DNA from: Gonapodya prolifera JEL478
Taxonomy: Eukaryota; Monoblepharomycota; Monoblepharidomycetes; Monoblepharidales; Gonapodyaceae
Assembly (NCBI GenBank): GCA_001574975.1
Contig: KQ965760.1
Location: forward strand, 59,660-123,659
Length of the DNA stretch: 64,000 nucleotides
Direction of reading: 5' to 3'
Under the pieces are notes generated by a model that was not told where the DNA came from, ran no database searches, and saw only the letters and a program-made list of their open reading frames with translations. The translations under genes and the position numbers were made by a program. Shown piece by piece: positions 46,249-57,867 of the stretch (position 1 is its first letter; every line of letters begins with the position of its first letter).

Positions 46249-49200
46249 ATGCTCGTCCTGTCGATCGCTGTGTCGTGGCTGCTGGCTGGGGCCGCGCTCG
46301 GAGGTGAGTTTGTTACTAATGTTTGATGTTCGATTCCCCCGCGGACAATCGCTGACACCTTTACTTACGTGCGCAATCCCAAAGCACGCACCCACGGAGG
46401 TAGTCCGGAAAACGCGATGGGTTTGGGACAAGGATGGGGCGGACGCGTGGTTGTCCATGATCCGAGTCGGCGAGGACTGGATCGGAGGGGCATCCAGCCC
46501 ATCAACTGCCCGGACCTGTACTGCTCAGGAGAGCTCGTTCTCTGGTGCGCTCTCATGCTGCGTACCCCGGGTTGCTGCGGCGGCCGCATTTTCACTCCTC
46601 TTTTCTCCTTCCTTTCCACCCCAGTGCGAAGACATGCACGTGTACAGTGCTGGAAGATTGTTCTCCGGCGCCACCGCCTCCGATTTTACAACGTATGTAT
46701 GCGTGATCGAACGGAACCATGCGTTGCCGAGTGAGAGTGGAGTCCACTGGGGACTGGGGAGGTACCAAGTGTGAAGCATGGAAGAGGGCACTCCGAGCAC
46801 CCGGGTCCAAGCGCGCTGGCGCTGACCGAGGGTGTCGAGTGAAGCGAGACGTCCGCCGGAGGCGAATTACCTGCCGTGGAGCGCAAATTTCCGCCGGAGA
46901 ATACCCCGCCGAGGGAGACGGAACGGAACGAGCCGTTGCCGAGTGGAGGGGAGACGAACAGAGCATTTCGAGCAGCGGAGTCGCGAGCCCAAGGCATTTG
47001 CGCGAAGCGCTGACTTAGGAGTCCCCCGGAGGCGAGTGATCCATACGTGGAGCGAGACGTCAGCCGGAGGCGAACCACCCGTGGAGGGCATAGTGCACAG
47101 TGCACCGAGGCCGGAGTGCATGTTTCCTCCACATCCGAACACTCCGCGGAGGCGGACACTGAGTGGAGCGTACGTCGAGAGGAGGCTTTATCGGGCAGAG
47201 AGTGGAGCGGGGACGAGCCACAAGCGCGGGCCGAGGAGTGTTGAGCGAATGGTCCGGTTTGCGCGGCTGCGTACCGCGAACGGAATGAGGTTCGGATGAT
47301 GGAGTCGCGAAGCGTTGACCGAGGAGTCCGTCCGAGGCGAATGGTCCGATCCACGCGACCGCCGGTTGCGTACAGCGGCCCGAGCGAAACTCGATGCCTA
47401 AACCGGCACGGCATTATAACCCATTCATGCAGGATCCCTCTGCGTCCTGTGTCCGATCCGGGTCCGTGAAGCAGCATGAGGATACATGAACACTTCCATC
47501 ATTCCGCAACGCGATCCCGCATCGCTCACCACTCACTGTCCTCCCACCCATCCTCCTTCTCAGCTCCACCTCCACCACCTGCACCTCCACCCCCCGCTGC
47601 ACCACCACCGCCCGCAGCTCCACCTCCCCCCGCCGCGCCGCCCCCAACAGCACCCCCGCCGCCCTCGCCACCTCCACCACCGAACGCTCCCCCCACGGCT
47701 CCAACGTCGCCACCTCAGACCGCGGCACCACCCGCGGCGCCGCCCGGGACGCCAGCAGGTCCACCTCCTCCAAGTGAGTATCCCATCATTTCGCGCTAGC
47801 CCCTCCTCTCAGCCTTAACCGTATCGTGTTCCTCACCCACTCGTGCGAACCAACACACTCAGCCGACGGAACCGGTAAGCTCCTTCCCCATCATCTTCCG
47901 CTATCACCCTTCCCACCTTCACAGCTAACCCATTCCGTAGCTCCCCCTCCCCCCACAGGCGACGTCGCCACAGGCACGGGCGCGGGCACCGTCGTAGCCC
48001 CCAACGGTCCCAACGGCGCCGGCGCCCCTCCCCCACCAGCGGGCAGCGGTCGGTCCGGGTCGGTCTCCGGAACAGCCGTGGAGCCGTCGAGTCCCGGAGA
48101 CGGAGTCGACCCGACGTTGGACGGGGCTGGTGGGACGGGGAATGCGGGATCTGGTGGAGGAGGAGGGGGTGGGCTGGGGAGTGTCGGTGGAGGAGTAGGA
48201 GGAGCAGAGGGTTCTCCAGCGGGATCCAAGGGCGCGTCTGGGGGTGCGAACGTCGGTGTTATTGTTGGTGCGGTAGCGGGTGCGGTATTGGTGGGAGGGA
48301 TTGTCGTGGGAGTGTTGGTGAGAAGGAAGAGACGAAGGTGAGTGATGTGCTTTTTCAATGCGGTTTTGTTTTCCCTGTCGTGTTTTCTGATTGTTGAATC
48401 GGTGGTACGAACGTACCTTCATCTGCTCCACAACCACGTCCATCCACAAAGGACACAACCGGCAAAAAAAGGCGACATCCCCTCACTCCCTCACGACCCA
48501 AAATCCACCGACGAGGACCACGGCCCGTCACATTTCGGATCCGTCTCCTCGGATTCGGACTCGGCCTCGCTGCACTCCTCCACCATCATCAAATCCGACA
48601 CCGCCACCGCCTCGCGCCGCTCCGCGCCAAGCTCCCGCCGAACGCTCCAACCGCCTAGCATGCCTCCAAAGGCACTCGGTGACGGGTCCATGCGGTCCGA
48701 GAACCTCGACGCTTACTGCCCCCCGGGCACGGGCACGGGGTCGTCGTCCATCCAGTCCTCCATGTCGCGCGGCCGGTCGACCACCCCCAGCTCGCTCGGG
48801 ACGCTCAGGGAGGGCGGCGGGTCGATGCCCCGGTCGAGTAAGAAGATTTCGAGCAAACTCGGTTCTGGTGTCGTGTCCAAGGAGAGCTCGTCGCATCCAC
48901 TGGATCACCTTGCGAGCCGGGCTACGGCTTTGGAGGAGCAGGAGCAGGAGCCGGAAGTGCAGGAGGACGGGGTGGCAGTGCTTCATGTGAGTTCATGGGG
49001 GCAAGCCTAGGATACCCCTCTCTGGTTTCATGCAAATCTAACAATTTTCTTGTATCAGCCGTTCTTCGACTACCTCGCTCGCCCGCTCAACCAACTTGAC
49101 GAACCAAGTGTGCCTTACCGTGGCCTGCCCTTGCAAGCATTGATTGATGTACGTTCCTTTACCTTTGCCGTTGGGTTATGGTCCTGAAATTGACTCGAAA

Positions 49201-49988
49201 CAATCTGGCGCGACCCGTAAACCAGTACAACCCTACCCAAGAAGACGAAATCCAGATCGACGAAGGAACCATGGTCGTCGTCAACTTTGTGTTTAGGGAT
49301 GGGTGGGCGTCGGGAACGAATGTGAGTTTTTTGACATGTATCGACCTCTTATTTCTTTTGTTGACGTGATGTGCTTCGACGGTGTAGCTTTCGACGGGAG
49401 CGACTGGCGCATTGTGAGTGGACTATATTGTTGCGTCGAACGATTATACTCTCGATAATATTCACTTTGATCTCGTTCGTGTGTGTCCTCTCCTTTACGA
49501 TCACGTGCCCACAGTCCTGTGTGAGTATATCATCTGCTACTAGCGGTAGTCTCAACACTTAACTCAAATCCTCTCGCTGTAGTGACTGCCTCGACCTCGG
49601 ACCACTGAGCTACCTCATCACGGCTTCGACCGTTGGCAACCGCGCCGAGTCCAACGTTACCAGTTTCCAATTCCCACGAACAGCCAGTCGCTCAGTCCGA
49701 GGCAAGTCGCGAACCATGTCGTCGAGAAACCTGTCCAGCCTCTCCAGCGGCAGCTCGGGACAGACCATGACGAGTGCGGGCGATGTGCGCGGACCGGGAG
49801 CAGCGTTTGCGTCACGGTATCAGTTCAGAGAGGACGAGTCGCTGATGCTTCCGCCGTCGGGGTACTCGGGAATCTCCAGGTATCGGTCCACGGCCATGCC
49901 GTTGATTCCTTCAGAGGTGGTTGCGCTCGATAGTTACTCTAAGTGGAGGATTGCGACAGACTCTGCGAGGTCTGTTGGTCAAGGATAA
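46249..49988 (+). CDS. Single-pass membrane protein with Pro-rich ectodomain and SH3 domain
   Basis: Possible signal-peptide exon at 46249: 'MLVLSIAVSWLLAGAALGG' then GTGAGT. After a poorly resolved part (46.4-47.4 kb) comes a Pro/Ala-rich ectodomain (47560-47790, PPPPAAPPPP-type repeats). A Gly-rich stretch leads to a transmembrane helix 'VGVIVGAVAGAVLVGGIVV' with basic stop-transfer 'VRRKRRR' (48250-48337). A Ser-rich cytoplasmic part (48450-48990) follows. The SH3 domain starts 'YNPTQEDEIQIDEGTM', continues 'NFVFRDGWASGTN' and 'LSTGATGA', and finishes 'FPVDCLDLG' only if a 6-nt exon (49515-49520) is included. The tail runs to TAA at 49988. This is the layout of fungal surface sensors or polarity adaptors that pass signals through SH3 contacts; the role is inferred. 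Whether the 46249 exon belongs to the same gene is uncertain; the 47.5-49.99 kb part is firmer. Confidence 0.7.
46780..47400. repeat. Degenerate GC-rich dispersed repeat
   Basis: Variants of 'CCGGAGGCGAATGATCC' and 'GAAGCGTTGACCGAGGAGTC' recur at irregular spacing, for example near 46815, 46850, 47003, 47020, 47060, 47150 and 47305. All reading frames stay unusually open, probably because of composition. It falls between the signal-peptide exon and the Pro-rich exon of the SH3 membrane-protein gene, so it may be intronic or a rapidly evolving coding repeat. Confidence 0.5.
47560..47790 (+). repeat. Proline-codon repeat in the ectodomain exon
   Basis: A run of CCA, CCC and CCT codons mixed with GCA/GCC encodes Pro-Pro-Ala repeats. 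The opposite strand is correspondingly G-rich. It belongs to the ectodomain exon of the SH3 membrane protein and is likely length-polymorphic. Confidence 0.7.
49515..49520 (+). other. Predicted 6-nt microexon (TCCTGT) in the SH3 gene
   Basis: Flanked by CAG (49512-49514) and GTGAGT (49521-49526). It joins the exon ending at 49413 (...GGC GCA TT) to the exon starting TGACTGCCTC after TGTAG near 49582. With it the frame reads Gly-Ala-Phe-Pro-Val-Asp-Cys-Leu, the usual end of an SH3 domain. Without it the frame is kept but the Pro-Val pair is lost. Confidence 0.6.
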
Positions 49989-50827
49989 GCTACCAGGAAG
50001 CAGTTCGTCCGACGCTGGTCTTGGGCGTGTATCATATGGAGATGTCTGGGATATTTATCGTCGGTACGTTTACATTGTAGAACAACACAGTTTTGCACCT
50101 ACAAGACGGTAGTTACCGACAACCAATTCACTCGTCTGCAATGTTCAGGGGGTCGGTTGAGCACATCATAAGAAGATTGCGCGTGGCGGCGCTGGGTGTA
50201 ATAGCGTGGCGACAGAAGGGGATCAGTGATGGAAGGGACGAGACCACGTTCCAGGAGTTGCAAAGTGCCACCACGACACCACCACAATCACCCCGGCAGA
50301 ACCAACGTGGCCCCGAAAAACTTCACAATGCGCATGACCTATCACCCGGCGGTAGGTGATGGAGGCCGTCGCCACTGTCACACACACGTGTACTCGGCGA
50401 ACAGGTTGACCTAAGTGCGCACCTTCTCTTTTGGGCGAGCGTGGATGATTGCGTCTCCAAGGCCAAGAAGGAATGTACAAAGGGTTTGAGTTTGGTAGTT
50501 GCTGCGCAGGGGCAGGAAGTTGGAGGACGCTCTTTTTCTCTCCGCGATGGGACCGCTTGCAGGTCAGGGCCATGTTGGCTGGTCACTTGGTTCTCCGCGG
50601 GACTTTTACCATCAAATCCATCCGCCCAACAGGGCCGTTCAGTGTCCTGGGCATGCAAATGGACAAGCGGAAACCGTTGCAGCGTGATAATGTGCGTACT
50701 CTGGTCCAGACGTCAGATAGGGTATGTAAAGGTGTACATTTTGATGGTACATTAGATGTTTCATTATCCACAAGTGCAAAGAGCAGTATTTTCTTGATCC
50801 CGGGATTCGTCATGGGTTCTCAATCAA
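49989..50827. other. Intergenic stretch, no gene supported
   Basis: Lies between the SH3 membrane-protein gene and the TFIIIC subunit. Short open frames on both strands show no motif. Confidence 0.4.
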
Positions 50828-51519
50828 TCAATCGTCCATCGACTCGTCGCTCTGAGGGGCTGCGGTACGAGAAGGTTTTTCTGCTGACGGTCTTCCTGAT
50901 GAAGGTCCACCTGCCGCCGGAGCCGCAGACCGTCGTGGTCCCGCGCGCCCATCAGACGTACTCGCAGCAGGTTGCGCATCAGTCCGTTGGGTCAGTTGGA
51001 CCCTCGTCATGTGCACTCGTCGTCGTGTCGTGGCAACGATTTCGTACCGTTGGTCCCCGGCCCCACCGATTCCGCCGATCCCACCAGCACCCGGCCCTCC
51101 TGCGTATGGCCCCATGGTTGGACCAGGTGGAGGCCCTCGGTCGATCCAGGGCCCCGACTGTGGTTTGCCTAGCGGTATCGCAGCTTCTGCGGCTCGTCGG
51201 TCCTCGTAATCCCACCCAGTGGGCCCGATGATGAGTTCAGTGCCGATGGTGCGCTCGTGCTTCCCGCGAAAAACGAGATGGCCAAGGCGGAGGTAAGGTG
51301 TTGGTGTGTCGAGTCCAATGAGTTGATATGTGGGGTCTTTATCGAGCGCAGATCTGATGAGAGACGATGGGGTATGTCTGCCGAGATCGAGGAGTGCATA
51401 GGTGGTCTGACGAGGGAGGGGAGCGCGGTAAATGATGGGGAAAGCGTGTTTTACTGGGAAGAATTGCCGACCTCCTCTTCCCAGTCGTCGTCGTCGTTCT
51501 GCAGCTGTTGCGCGGACAT
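50828..51519 (-). CDS. TFIIIC subunit (TFIIIC_sub6 / Sfc7-like)
   Basis: Start ATG at 51519: 'MSAQQLQNDDDDWEEE'. A short intron (GTCGGC...CGTCAG, about 51407-51472) follows, then 'TTYALLDLGRHTPSSL', 'YQLIGLDTPTPYLRLG' and 'HLVFRGKHERTIGTELI' (about 51235-51405). The IGLDTPTPYLRLG...FRG.HE...GTEL signature is that of the TFIIIC_sub6 domain, a small beta-rich subunit of the RNA polymerase III factor TFIIIC. After 'WDYEDRRAAEA' comes a Pro/Gly-rich, then Ala/Ser-rich tail ending 'QSDESMDD' at 50828. The long tail is probably disordered. The intron donor GTCGGC is unusual; otherwise the frame is intact. It is head to head with the PCI-domain gene, 139 bp apart. Confidence 0.85.
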
Positions 51520-51658
51520 TCCAACATGCGATGTACGATGTGATGAAGAAGACGCTGCTGCCATCACTGCAAGCGTGAATTTGATGGTGAATTGTGAAGG
51601 TGAAGACTGACCGTGGCCACGACGAACTTCTCATCATTTCCTCAACGAATTTCCGTGA
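51520..51658. promoter_or_regulatory. Shared promoter of TFIIIC subunit and PCI-protein gene
   Basis: Only 139 bp separate the two divergent start codons (51519 minus, 51659 plus), so both genes must be driven from this space. No TATA-like box is evident. Confidence 0.6.
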
Positions 51659-53319
51659 ATGAAACAATCAAAAGCCAGCTACACGAGGAACGTTACGGAA
51701 GCTATTTCAAGCCAAGATGGGACCAAGCTGGCATCGCTTTTGAGCCATCGAGACCGTCACGCGACGAATGTGTTCGACGATATCAATAGAGTGACAGCGT
51801 ACGTTAGTTCAGGCAAGAAATGACCTCCTCAGCGCGATTTAGACACTGCCATCTGCTCTATCACGTCTCATCGGACGCGAGCTGGACGAACCTTGGGATG
51901 ATGTGGTCTTATCGCATTTCAATGTCGTGCTCTCTCTCCAGGGCGGTGGCGGCTCGGGCAAGTTGAAAGCTAAAGATGTGGCAGAGGCTTAGAAGCATCA
52001 AAACGCTCTTCTGCAGTGAGATCGATGTCGCTGAGACGCTTGAGTAAAGCTTGGACAGGACCTCGGATACTTTCTTCCAGAACTTTTTCCCGCGTGTTCG
52101 CCCAATCAACGAGATGGTCACTGCAAGAGAGCTTGTCGCTCTGTCCGCTCGTATGAGTGTCCTCGCTGTACGTTCAACCAAAACCATTTTCCTGGTAGTT
52201 GACCTCTAAACCACTCAGGCGGACGAAGAGTTGACGTTAGCGGACAAGGAACCGAAATATCTTGAAGAATCTTACCGGACATAAACCAAAATATTCTCGC
52301 TTTGCGCCAACGACAGGTCTTCATTTAATCTCTCGCGAAAATGGGGGACCTACTACAATACCAACTTGCTGTTCAAGATTTGTTACAGGGTGGGCTCTCT
52401 TATTTTGCCGCTATAAAAATGCCAATACTCATTGTTTTTCATCCGCAGCTTGGCAAACAGAATCTCGTGCTGACTTTTACAAAGGTTCTTCGTTCCGGTG
52501 ATATCCCTCAATTAGAACGATTCCCAGCATCACACCGGATTGAATTTTGGTACTACTCCGGTATGCTCGCCTTCCTGGACGAGCAATATGATACGGCCGA
52601 GCAAAGACGCGGAGACTCGTTCAATCACTGTTTGCGAACAGTAAAACATAACAAGTAGTGTGTTTTCAAGACTTTTGGCGCGCCTTTGTCACTACGGTCT
52701 TAATCATCAACTCTTTTGTCTTCTGTAGTCTGATTCTTACGTACTTGATACCCCTTCGTATGCTGCGAGGAAAGCTGCCGACATCCGCACTGTTTAAGAA
52801 GTATCCCTCTGTCAAACACCTATATGAAGAATCACAGTAGCTCTTCGGAAAGGAGATGTCAAGACTTTTGATCGCCTGGTGGAAGAAAAAGAAGAAATTC
52901 TCGTACCAAGGCAAGTATTTCTGGTCGTGGTAAAATTGCGGGGCCTCTGCCTCAGGAATTTGTTGAAACGAATGTGAGTCTCCCACGTGCACTATCCACA
53001 ATTTTTTTGGAAAACGTTCGTGGTCTTCAAATCAGCCATAAAATATCAGCCACGGTGAGCGGCACAAGACTTGCACTCGCCCCAATACAGACGGCACTAT
53101 CATGGCTCGGATGTAATTCTGGAGACCGGGAAGTGGAGTGTGTTGTGGCAAACCTTATTGACAAAGTAAGATGGCGGTTGGCAACATCATTCATTCCGTG
53201 GTTTCGCTAATTAGGTCCACCAGGGGTACATTCGTGGCTATATCTCTCACGAGCGACAGATCCTTGTTCTGCCGAAGGAAAATGCTTTCCCACCGGTCAG
53301 TTCTGTTTCCGTGAGCTAA
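51659..53319 (+). CDS. CSN12/PCID2-like PCI-domain protein
   Basis: ATG 51659 opens 'ASYTRNVTEAISSQDGTKLA' followed by 'SLLSHRDRHATN'. After an intron comes 'RLIGRELDEPWDDVVLSHF' (51870), 'ADEELTLADKEPKYLEESYR' (52215), 'KIFSLCANDRSSFNLSRKWG' (52290-52345) and 'TYYNTNLLFKICYR'. An intron GTGGGC...GCAG (about 52390-52448) joins 'LGKQNLVLTFTKVLRS'. Then 'RIEFWYYSGMLAFLDEQYDT' (52540), 'LTYLIPLRMLRGKLPT' (52735), 'VEEKEEILVPRGK', 'LPRALSTIFLENVRGLQIS' and the winged-helix end 'IDK', 'HQGYIRGYISHERQILVLP', stop 53317-53319. The order matches yeast Csn12/Thp1 and animal PCID2, which act in TREX-2-type mRNA export complexes. A TAA just before 'KIFSL' and at least one frame slip (51.95-52.2 kb) break the sequence; these may be errors. 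Identity is good, integrity is not. Confidence 0.8.
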
Positions 53320-53399
53320 CATGGTAGAGGAGCACTATTTCAGTATTGCGTGTAATGTGTGTGTAAATACGAGTCATTGTCTTTAGCTACTTCATAAAA

Positions 53400-56300
53400 C
53401 TATCCTGGTACCGCGGGGAGCTTCTCTTTGTTAGATATTCGGTGGTCCAATGCAGTGCCGCCAGCATTTACAGTCCTCGGATGGCTCCCGTTCAAGTTCT
53501 CTTGGACGCGCCCCATTGCTCCATTGTTGCCAGGAGCAACAACCGTGAGGATTTTCTTGTGAGCGAGGGAGGGTAGAATGATTCGGGGGGCCTCCTCTTC
53601 TCCAACTCCTTTTGGTTGCCCCGTATGATAGATATCGTCGAAAATGGAAGGCTCAGACCTTGGAGGAATGTAAGGCTGATTTGAGCGCTGTCTCCGGTGA
53701 CTGCTCGGGGACTCAAAGGACGATTGAGCACCACCGGCAGTGATGACGTCGGTTGTGGAACGTTTCAAAGGAGGTAGCTGACAAATTTGTAGACGTCAAA
53801 ACAAATCATTGACCATCGCATAAGCTCTTACCTTCGACCGGTCTCGCCCACCGACAGTCCCTCGCATAGCTATCCCCCCATTTGCCCGAGGGTTCCTTCC
53901 CAGTACCCCCACTCCCTCCATACCCAAATAGCGAAGCTTCCCACTACCTCCTCCACCATCACTTCGTCGAACGATGCTACTCTTTCTTTTGTCTGCCGCA
54001 AAGCCGATAAGAATCTTTGGCGATCTCTTCCGGCCCATTGAACCTGCACCTGCACCAAACAATCCGCCTGAGGAAGTGGAGGAGAAGGATGATGAGCCCC
54101 CCGTAAGCCCATTCGAGTTAGACGTCGACCGAGATTTCCATCCTACGCGTTGCCCTGCGTAGCCGACCGACCTGTTCTGTGTTGTATCGCGATACAGTGA
54201 AACAGCTTGGCTTCTTTCTTGCCGCGACGAGTCCAAGTCGTGCGACGGTGGTGGGAAAGAACTGTTGCGGTGTGACGATCGCTTGGTAGCGGACAGTGGC
54301 AAGGGTTCTGCGGGTGGAGGAACGACCGTTGCGAGGTGTGTAGTGGAGGTGGAATGGAGCGTAAGCTGCTTTTGCGACTTGATCATTCCCTTCACGGCTC
54401 CAGTCCTACGGTCGATTTCGGGCTGGTCCAAGAAATGCACTCGAGCTATTGGTGGTTCGCCGTGTGCAAGAGAAGGGTCTTCGCGATTTGGGTGATGACT
54501 TGCAACGTGGTTCGTTTGGTGAGGGACAACATTGCTATCACCGCCAGGAGCGCAAGAGGCGGCTTCGGCGTGTGGCGCGCCGACATTTTTTTCGGCGTCG
54601 TTCACGTTCTTTTGTTTGCTTTCGATGGCAGGTAGAAGTTGATGATGGCTCATCCGACCCACAGTACCAAGAGTCGCCGGAGGCAGTACAGGGGCAGCAT
54701 TGTCGACAGGTCCTGAAGATTTCCACTGCGAGTCATCAACCACGACGCCCGGCTCGGAGCGCCTTCGTTTGTGGCCCGAGGAGGCGGCTGGAGCGGCGTT
54801 GCTGACAACAACATCTTCTCCACCCTCGTTTGTTGACGTTATCGAAACAGACGTCACAAGCGCATGCGTTAAATGAAGAGGTTGCAGTGGAGGTTTTTGT
54901 TCCGTACCCTGTGGCACTTGTTTAACTGGAGTGTTGCTTTCTTTGCTCGCATTTGGCAGAAGTGAGGAAGTCGTGGCCGCCTCCACGCCGGCGCCCTTCG
55001 AATGACCAGTCCTGGCTAGCTGTCCAATGCTGGTCTTGCTCGCTTGCATCCTGGAAACAAGATCCGCTTTCGACCGCGACTTCGACGCTCCCACGAGATT
55101 GGTGCGGTAATACTCCGTGACTTTCGGCGGCAGCTCTGACAAGTCGAGGTCCGAAAAGTATTGGTGGCGGAGGGCGTCCCTGGCAGTAATTCTAGGTAGC
55201 AAACAAATGTGAGTAAACTATTCTGCAACTAGACTTCCATAAGTCAACCAGAAAGCCGCTCACCGTTCATCGGGGTCGTACTTCAAAAGTCTTCCAATTA
55301 GGTCCACGCACTCTTCGCTTGCTTGAGGAACGAGTCGCCTTATCCCCGTCCCCTCTTTCTTCCCGAACTCCAGCTTCCCCCTTCCAACGCCGCCCTTCCC
55401 AGACCCAACGAGCTTCTTCACGACTCTGGGCTCCGGAGTTCCCAGGACGTTGTGGATTCGGTGCAACTGGTCGAGCTCGTTGGAACCCGGGAACAACGGG
55501 ACCCGTGCGACGAGCTCAAAGAGAACGCATCCGGCAGACCATATATCGAGGGGACTGGAGTAAAGGCCGGAGGAGAGGAGGCATTCGGGGGAGCGATCTG
55601 AACGTGATATTGGTAAGGTAGGCGTATGTTGGTGGGGACGTCAAGGTTACTTACACCACCGGGTTGCGATGTATTCGGTGAATGGCGGGCGAGAGTAGAC
55701 GCCACGGCAGGACCCGAAGTCGGCGATTTTGGCGATCGGGCCGTGGATGAGGATGTTCTGAAAGGAAGGTGCGTCAGAGCGACGGTGGTGACGGGACACA
55801 CTCGACGAGGTTTTCCCGTCGCGCACCTCAGGCTTCACATCTCGATGGAAGATGCCCTTCCCGTGCATTATCTCCAGCGCGCGGAAGACCTGATACATGT
55901 AAGTTTTGATCTTGCGATCCGAGAGGAGATTGCTTCCTCCTCCGGAACCCTCGGCGGTCTTGGTGTGTGTGATGTGGTGCGATTTTCGAGAGAGGAGCTC
56001 GTAGAGGTTGCAGTCCATGAGCTCGAAGTTGAGTGCCAAGACACCGGAAGATGGCTCGCTAGGAAGTATCGTCGATAGAAGTGGTAGGGTTTAAGTACGT
56101 GACTCCAGTTATTCTGAGGGGGGGGTGGAACTCACAAAATGACTTCTTCGAGCTCAATTATGTTTGGATGGCCTGCAAGACGTCGCAGGGCTTGTATCTC
56201 CCGGAGAGATTCGACCTCGTCCATCCTATCCGAAGAAGGCAGCATATCAAGACATCCGTTATCGGGGAACCATTTCTCCCTTCGTTATCCTCGCGCTTCC

Positions 56301-56899
56301 TCTGTGAAATCAATCCCGTACCCCGTTTCCTTCAAAATGAAAAGCACCAGACGCGACAACACCCACCCTTTAAACGTCTTTCGGAACCGTTTCATCGCCG
56401 ACACCTTTCCCGTGACCCTGTGCTTCACTCGAAGAACCTCCGAGAACGTTCCCTCGCCCAATCGTCCTACGAGCCGAAAGTCTTCGAGGCGATCCCGAGG
56501 GCGACTTGATGCAGCTGCTGTAGTGGACACAGCTGCCGTCAGAGTCGTTGACGATGCAAATGAGGCTATTCGGGGCGGTTTCACTGGCTGTGCTGCAGCC
56601 ACAAGGACTGGTGGGGGAACAGGAGGAGCATTGTCGGGTCCAGACATCGATTGGTCTTTTTCATTCGCATCGGATCGTTGTACATCCTGCGGCTCTCCAT
56701 CGTTGGGAGATCCTGTATCAGCGGCAGGCGGAGGCTGACCCGATGCATTTCCAGCTGATTCATTCGTCTGGTCCGGAGATGTACCATCACTTGACGCCAG
56801 CTCCGCGCTGGATGAAAATGCCATGGTGCGGTAGAAGGTGAAGAACGGGGTTGGGCGAAGCGAGTGATCGTCCGCGAATATGTTCGCACCAGAGGGCAT
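53400..56899 (-). CDS. MAK/MOK/Ime2-like (RCK) protein kinase
   Basis: N-terminus Ala/Ser/Pro-rich from 56899 (or the internal Met at 56824). The kinase starts 'LEDFRLVGRLGEGTFSEVLR' and 'VSAMKRFRKTF' (56400-56510). An intron leads to 'SLREIQALRRLAGHPNII' (56170), then 'LNFELMDCNLYELL' (56010), 'GIFHRDVKPE', an intron, 'NILIHGPIAKIADFGSCRG' and the activation loop 'PPFTEYIATRW' (55660). After splicing come 'YRSPECLLSSGLYSSPLDIW', 'PLFPGSNELDQLHRIHNVLG' (55450) and 'EECVDLIGRLLKYDPDER', then 'ITARDALRHQYF'. The TEY loop, DFGSCRG and NELDQ features place it in the RCK group (MAK, MOK, yeast Ime2, smut Crk1), which acts in meiosis, morphogenesis or cilia. A long Ser-rich tail (53796-55080) and a last exon ending 'SNKEKLPAVPG' (53400) follow. 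All catalytic residues are present and splice joins are clean, so the gene looks functional. Confidence 0.88.
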
Positions 56900-57867
56900 C
56901 GATCAGGCCCACAGCCATGGTGAGTGGTAACACGCTGCCTCACCGTTTAGAAGTAGGAAGGGGGTTTCATGAGGTCGCTCCGAGCACTCGGGGGAATTGG
57001 ACTGTGGGGAGACTGCTGCACATGGCATGGACCTGTCACTTTGGTTGCCATGTTGCCAATTTCTTCAATCCCCCGAGAGAGGAGAGCCCCTTTTCTGCCA
57101 GCGAGGCTGGAGGGGAGTAAAGTATTCTCCGCTCTGGTTAGCTTCCCAGCAATGGGTCGAGCTCTAGCTGGCGGACTGGACTTGATGACGGGGCGAGGAA
57201 GCGTGGACGCCATCGCAAAAGGTCAGTTGCTGCCCACACCTTATCCCCGTTGATGTTCTTTGGATTCATACTCTTCTCTTCTCCTCTTGGCGGATGGGCG
57301 GGCTTGAAGCCGCTCATTCCGCCGGTAACGGTTTCACATGTGACTGCTCTAAGGGCGGTTGGAACGAAAAATCACTTGCGTACGAGATCGCATTCGCGAC
57401 CTCTCAATTCACCCTTATGGGTGCTATTGATATCGTGCCGACTACGGTACAATTTTCGGAACCGGGGAGTTGGCCTCCTCACATTCTTTGATTATAACTA
57501 AAACCAATGAAGCATCGGATCTCCTGGCGTTGGTGGCACCACACTTAGGACACTTCCTCGCACAAGGAGATCCGGGAGTACAACAAATCCCGATGTCGAA
57601 CCTGCGTCCACCAGTTGAGCGGTACGAAGCAGTCGCACACACCGATGAGAGAATATCAGAACCAGTGTCTTGGAAATTGTGCTTGGTTTATAATACATTT
57701 TATATGCTACGTTCATTCAACCCCAAACTTGACGTTACTTCTTTGGTCCAGATTGACGAGTGACCGGGGGACGACATTTCTTGCTCCCAGCTTGAATGAT
57801 TGAATGCCAAGTCAGCAAGCCGCCTCTAGATCCAACCCAGATTGACGCTGGTGAGCCCGGATGTGTC
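56900..57867. other. Intergenic stretch, no gene supported
   Basis: Contains the upstream region of the RCK kinase gene and short frames on both strands without motifs. A minus frame at 56947-57213 (88 codons, Lys/Arg/Pro-rich) has no supporting feature. Confidence 0.35.

Noticed and set aside
46087-46326. Separate small secreted protein at the signal-peptide exon
   Set aside because: The frame ends just past a good GTGAGT donor, so it is better explained as a first exon of the SH3 membrane-protein gene, though this linkage is not proven.
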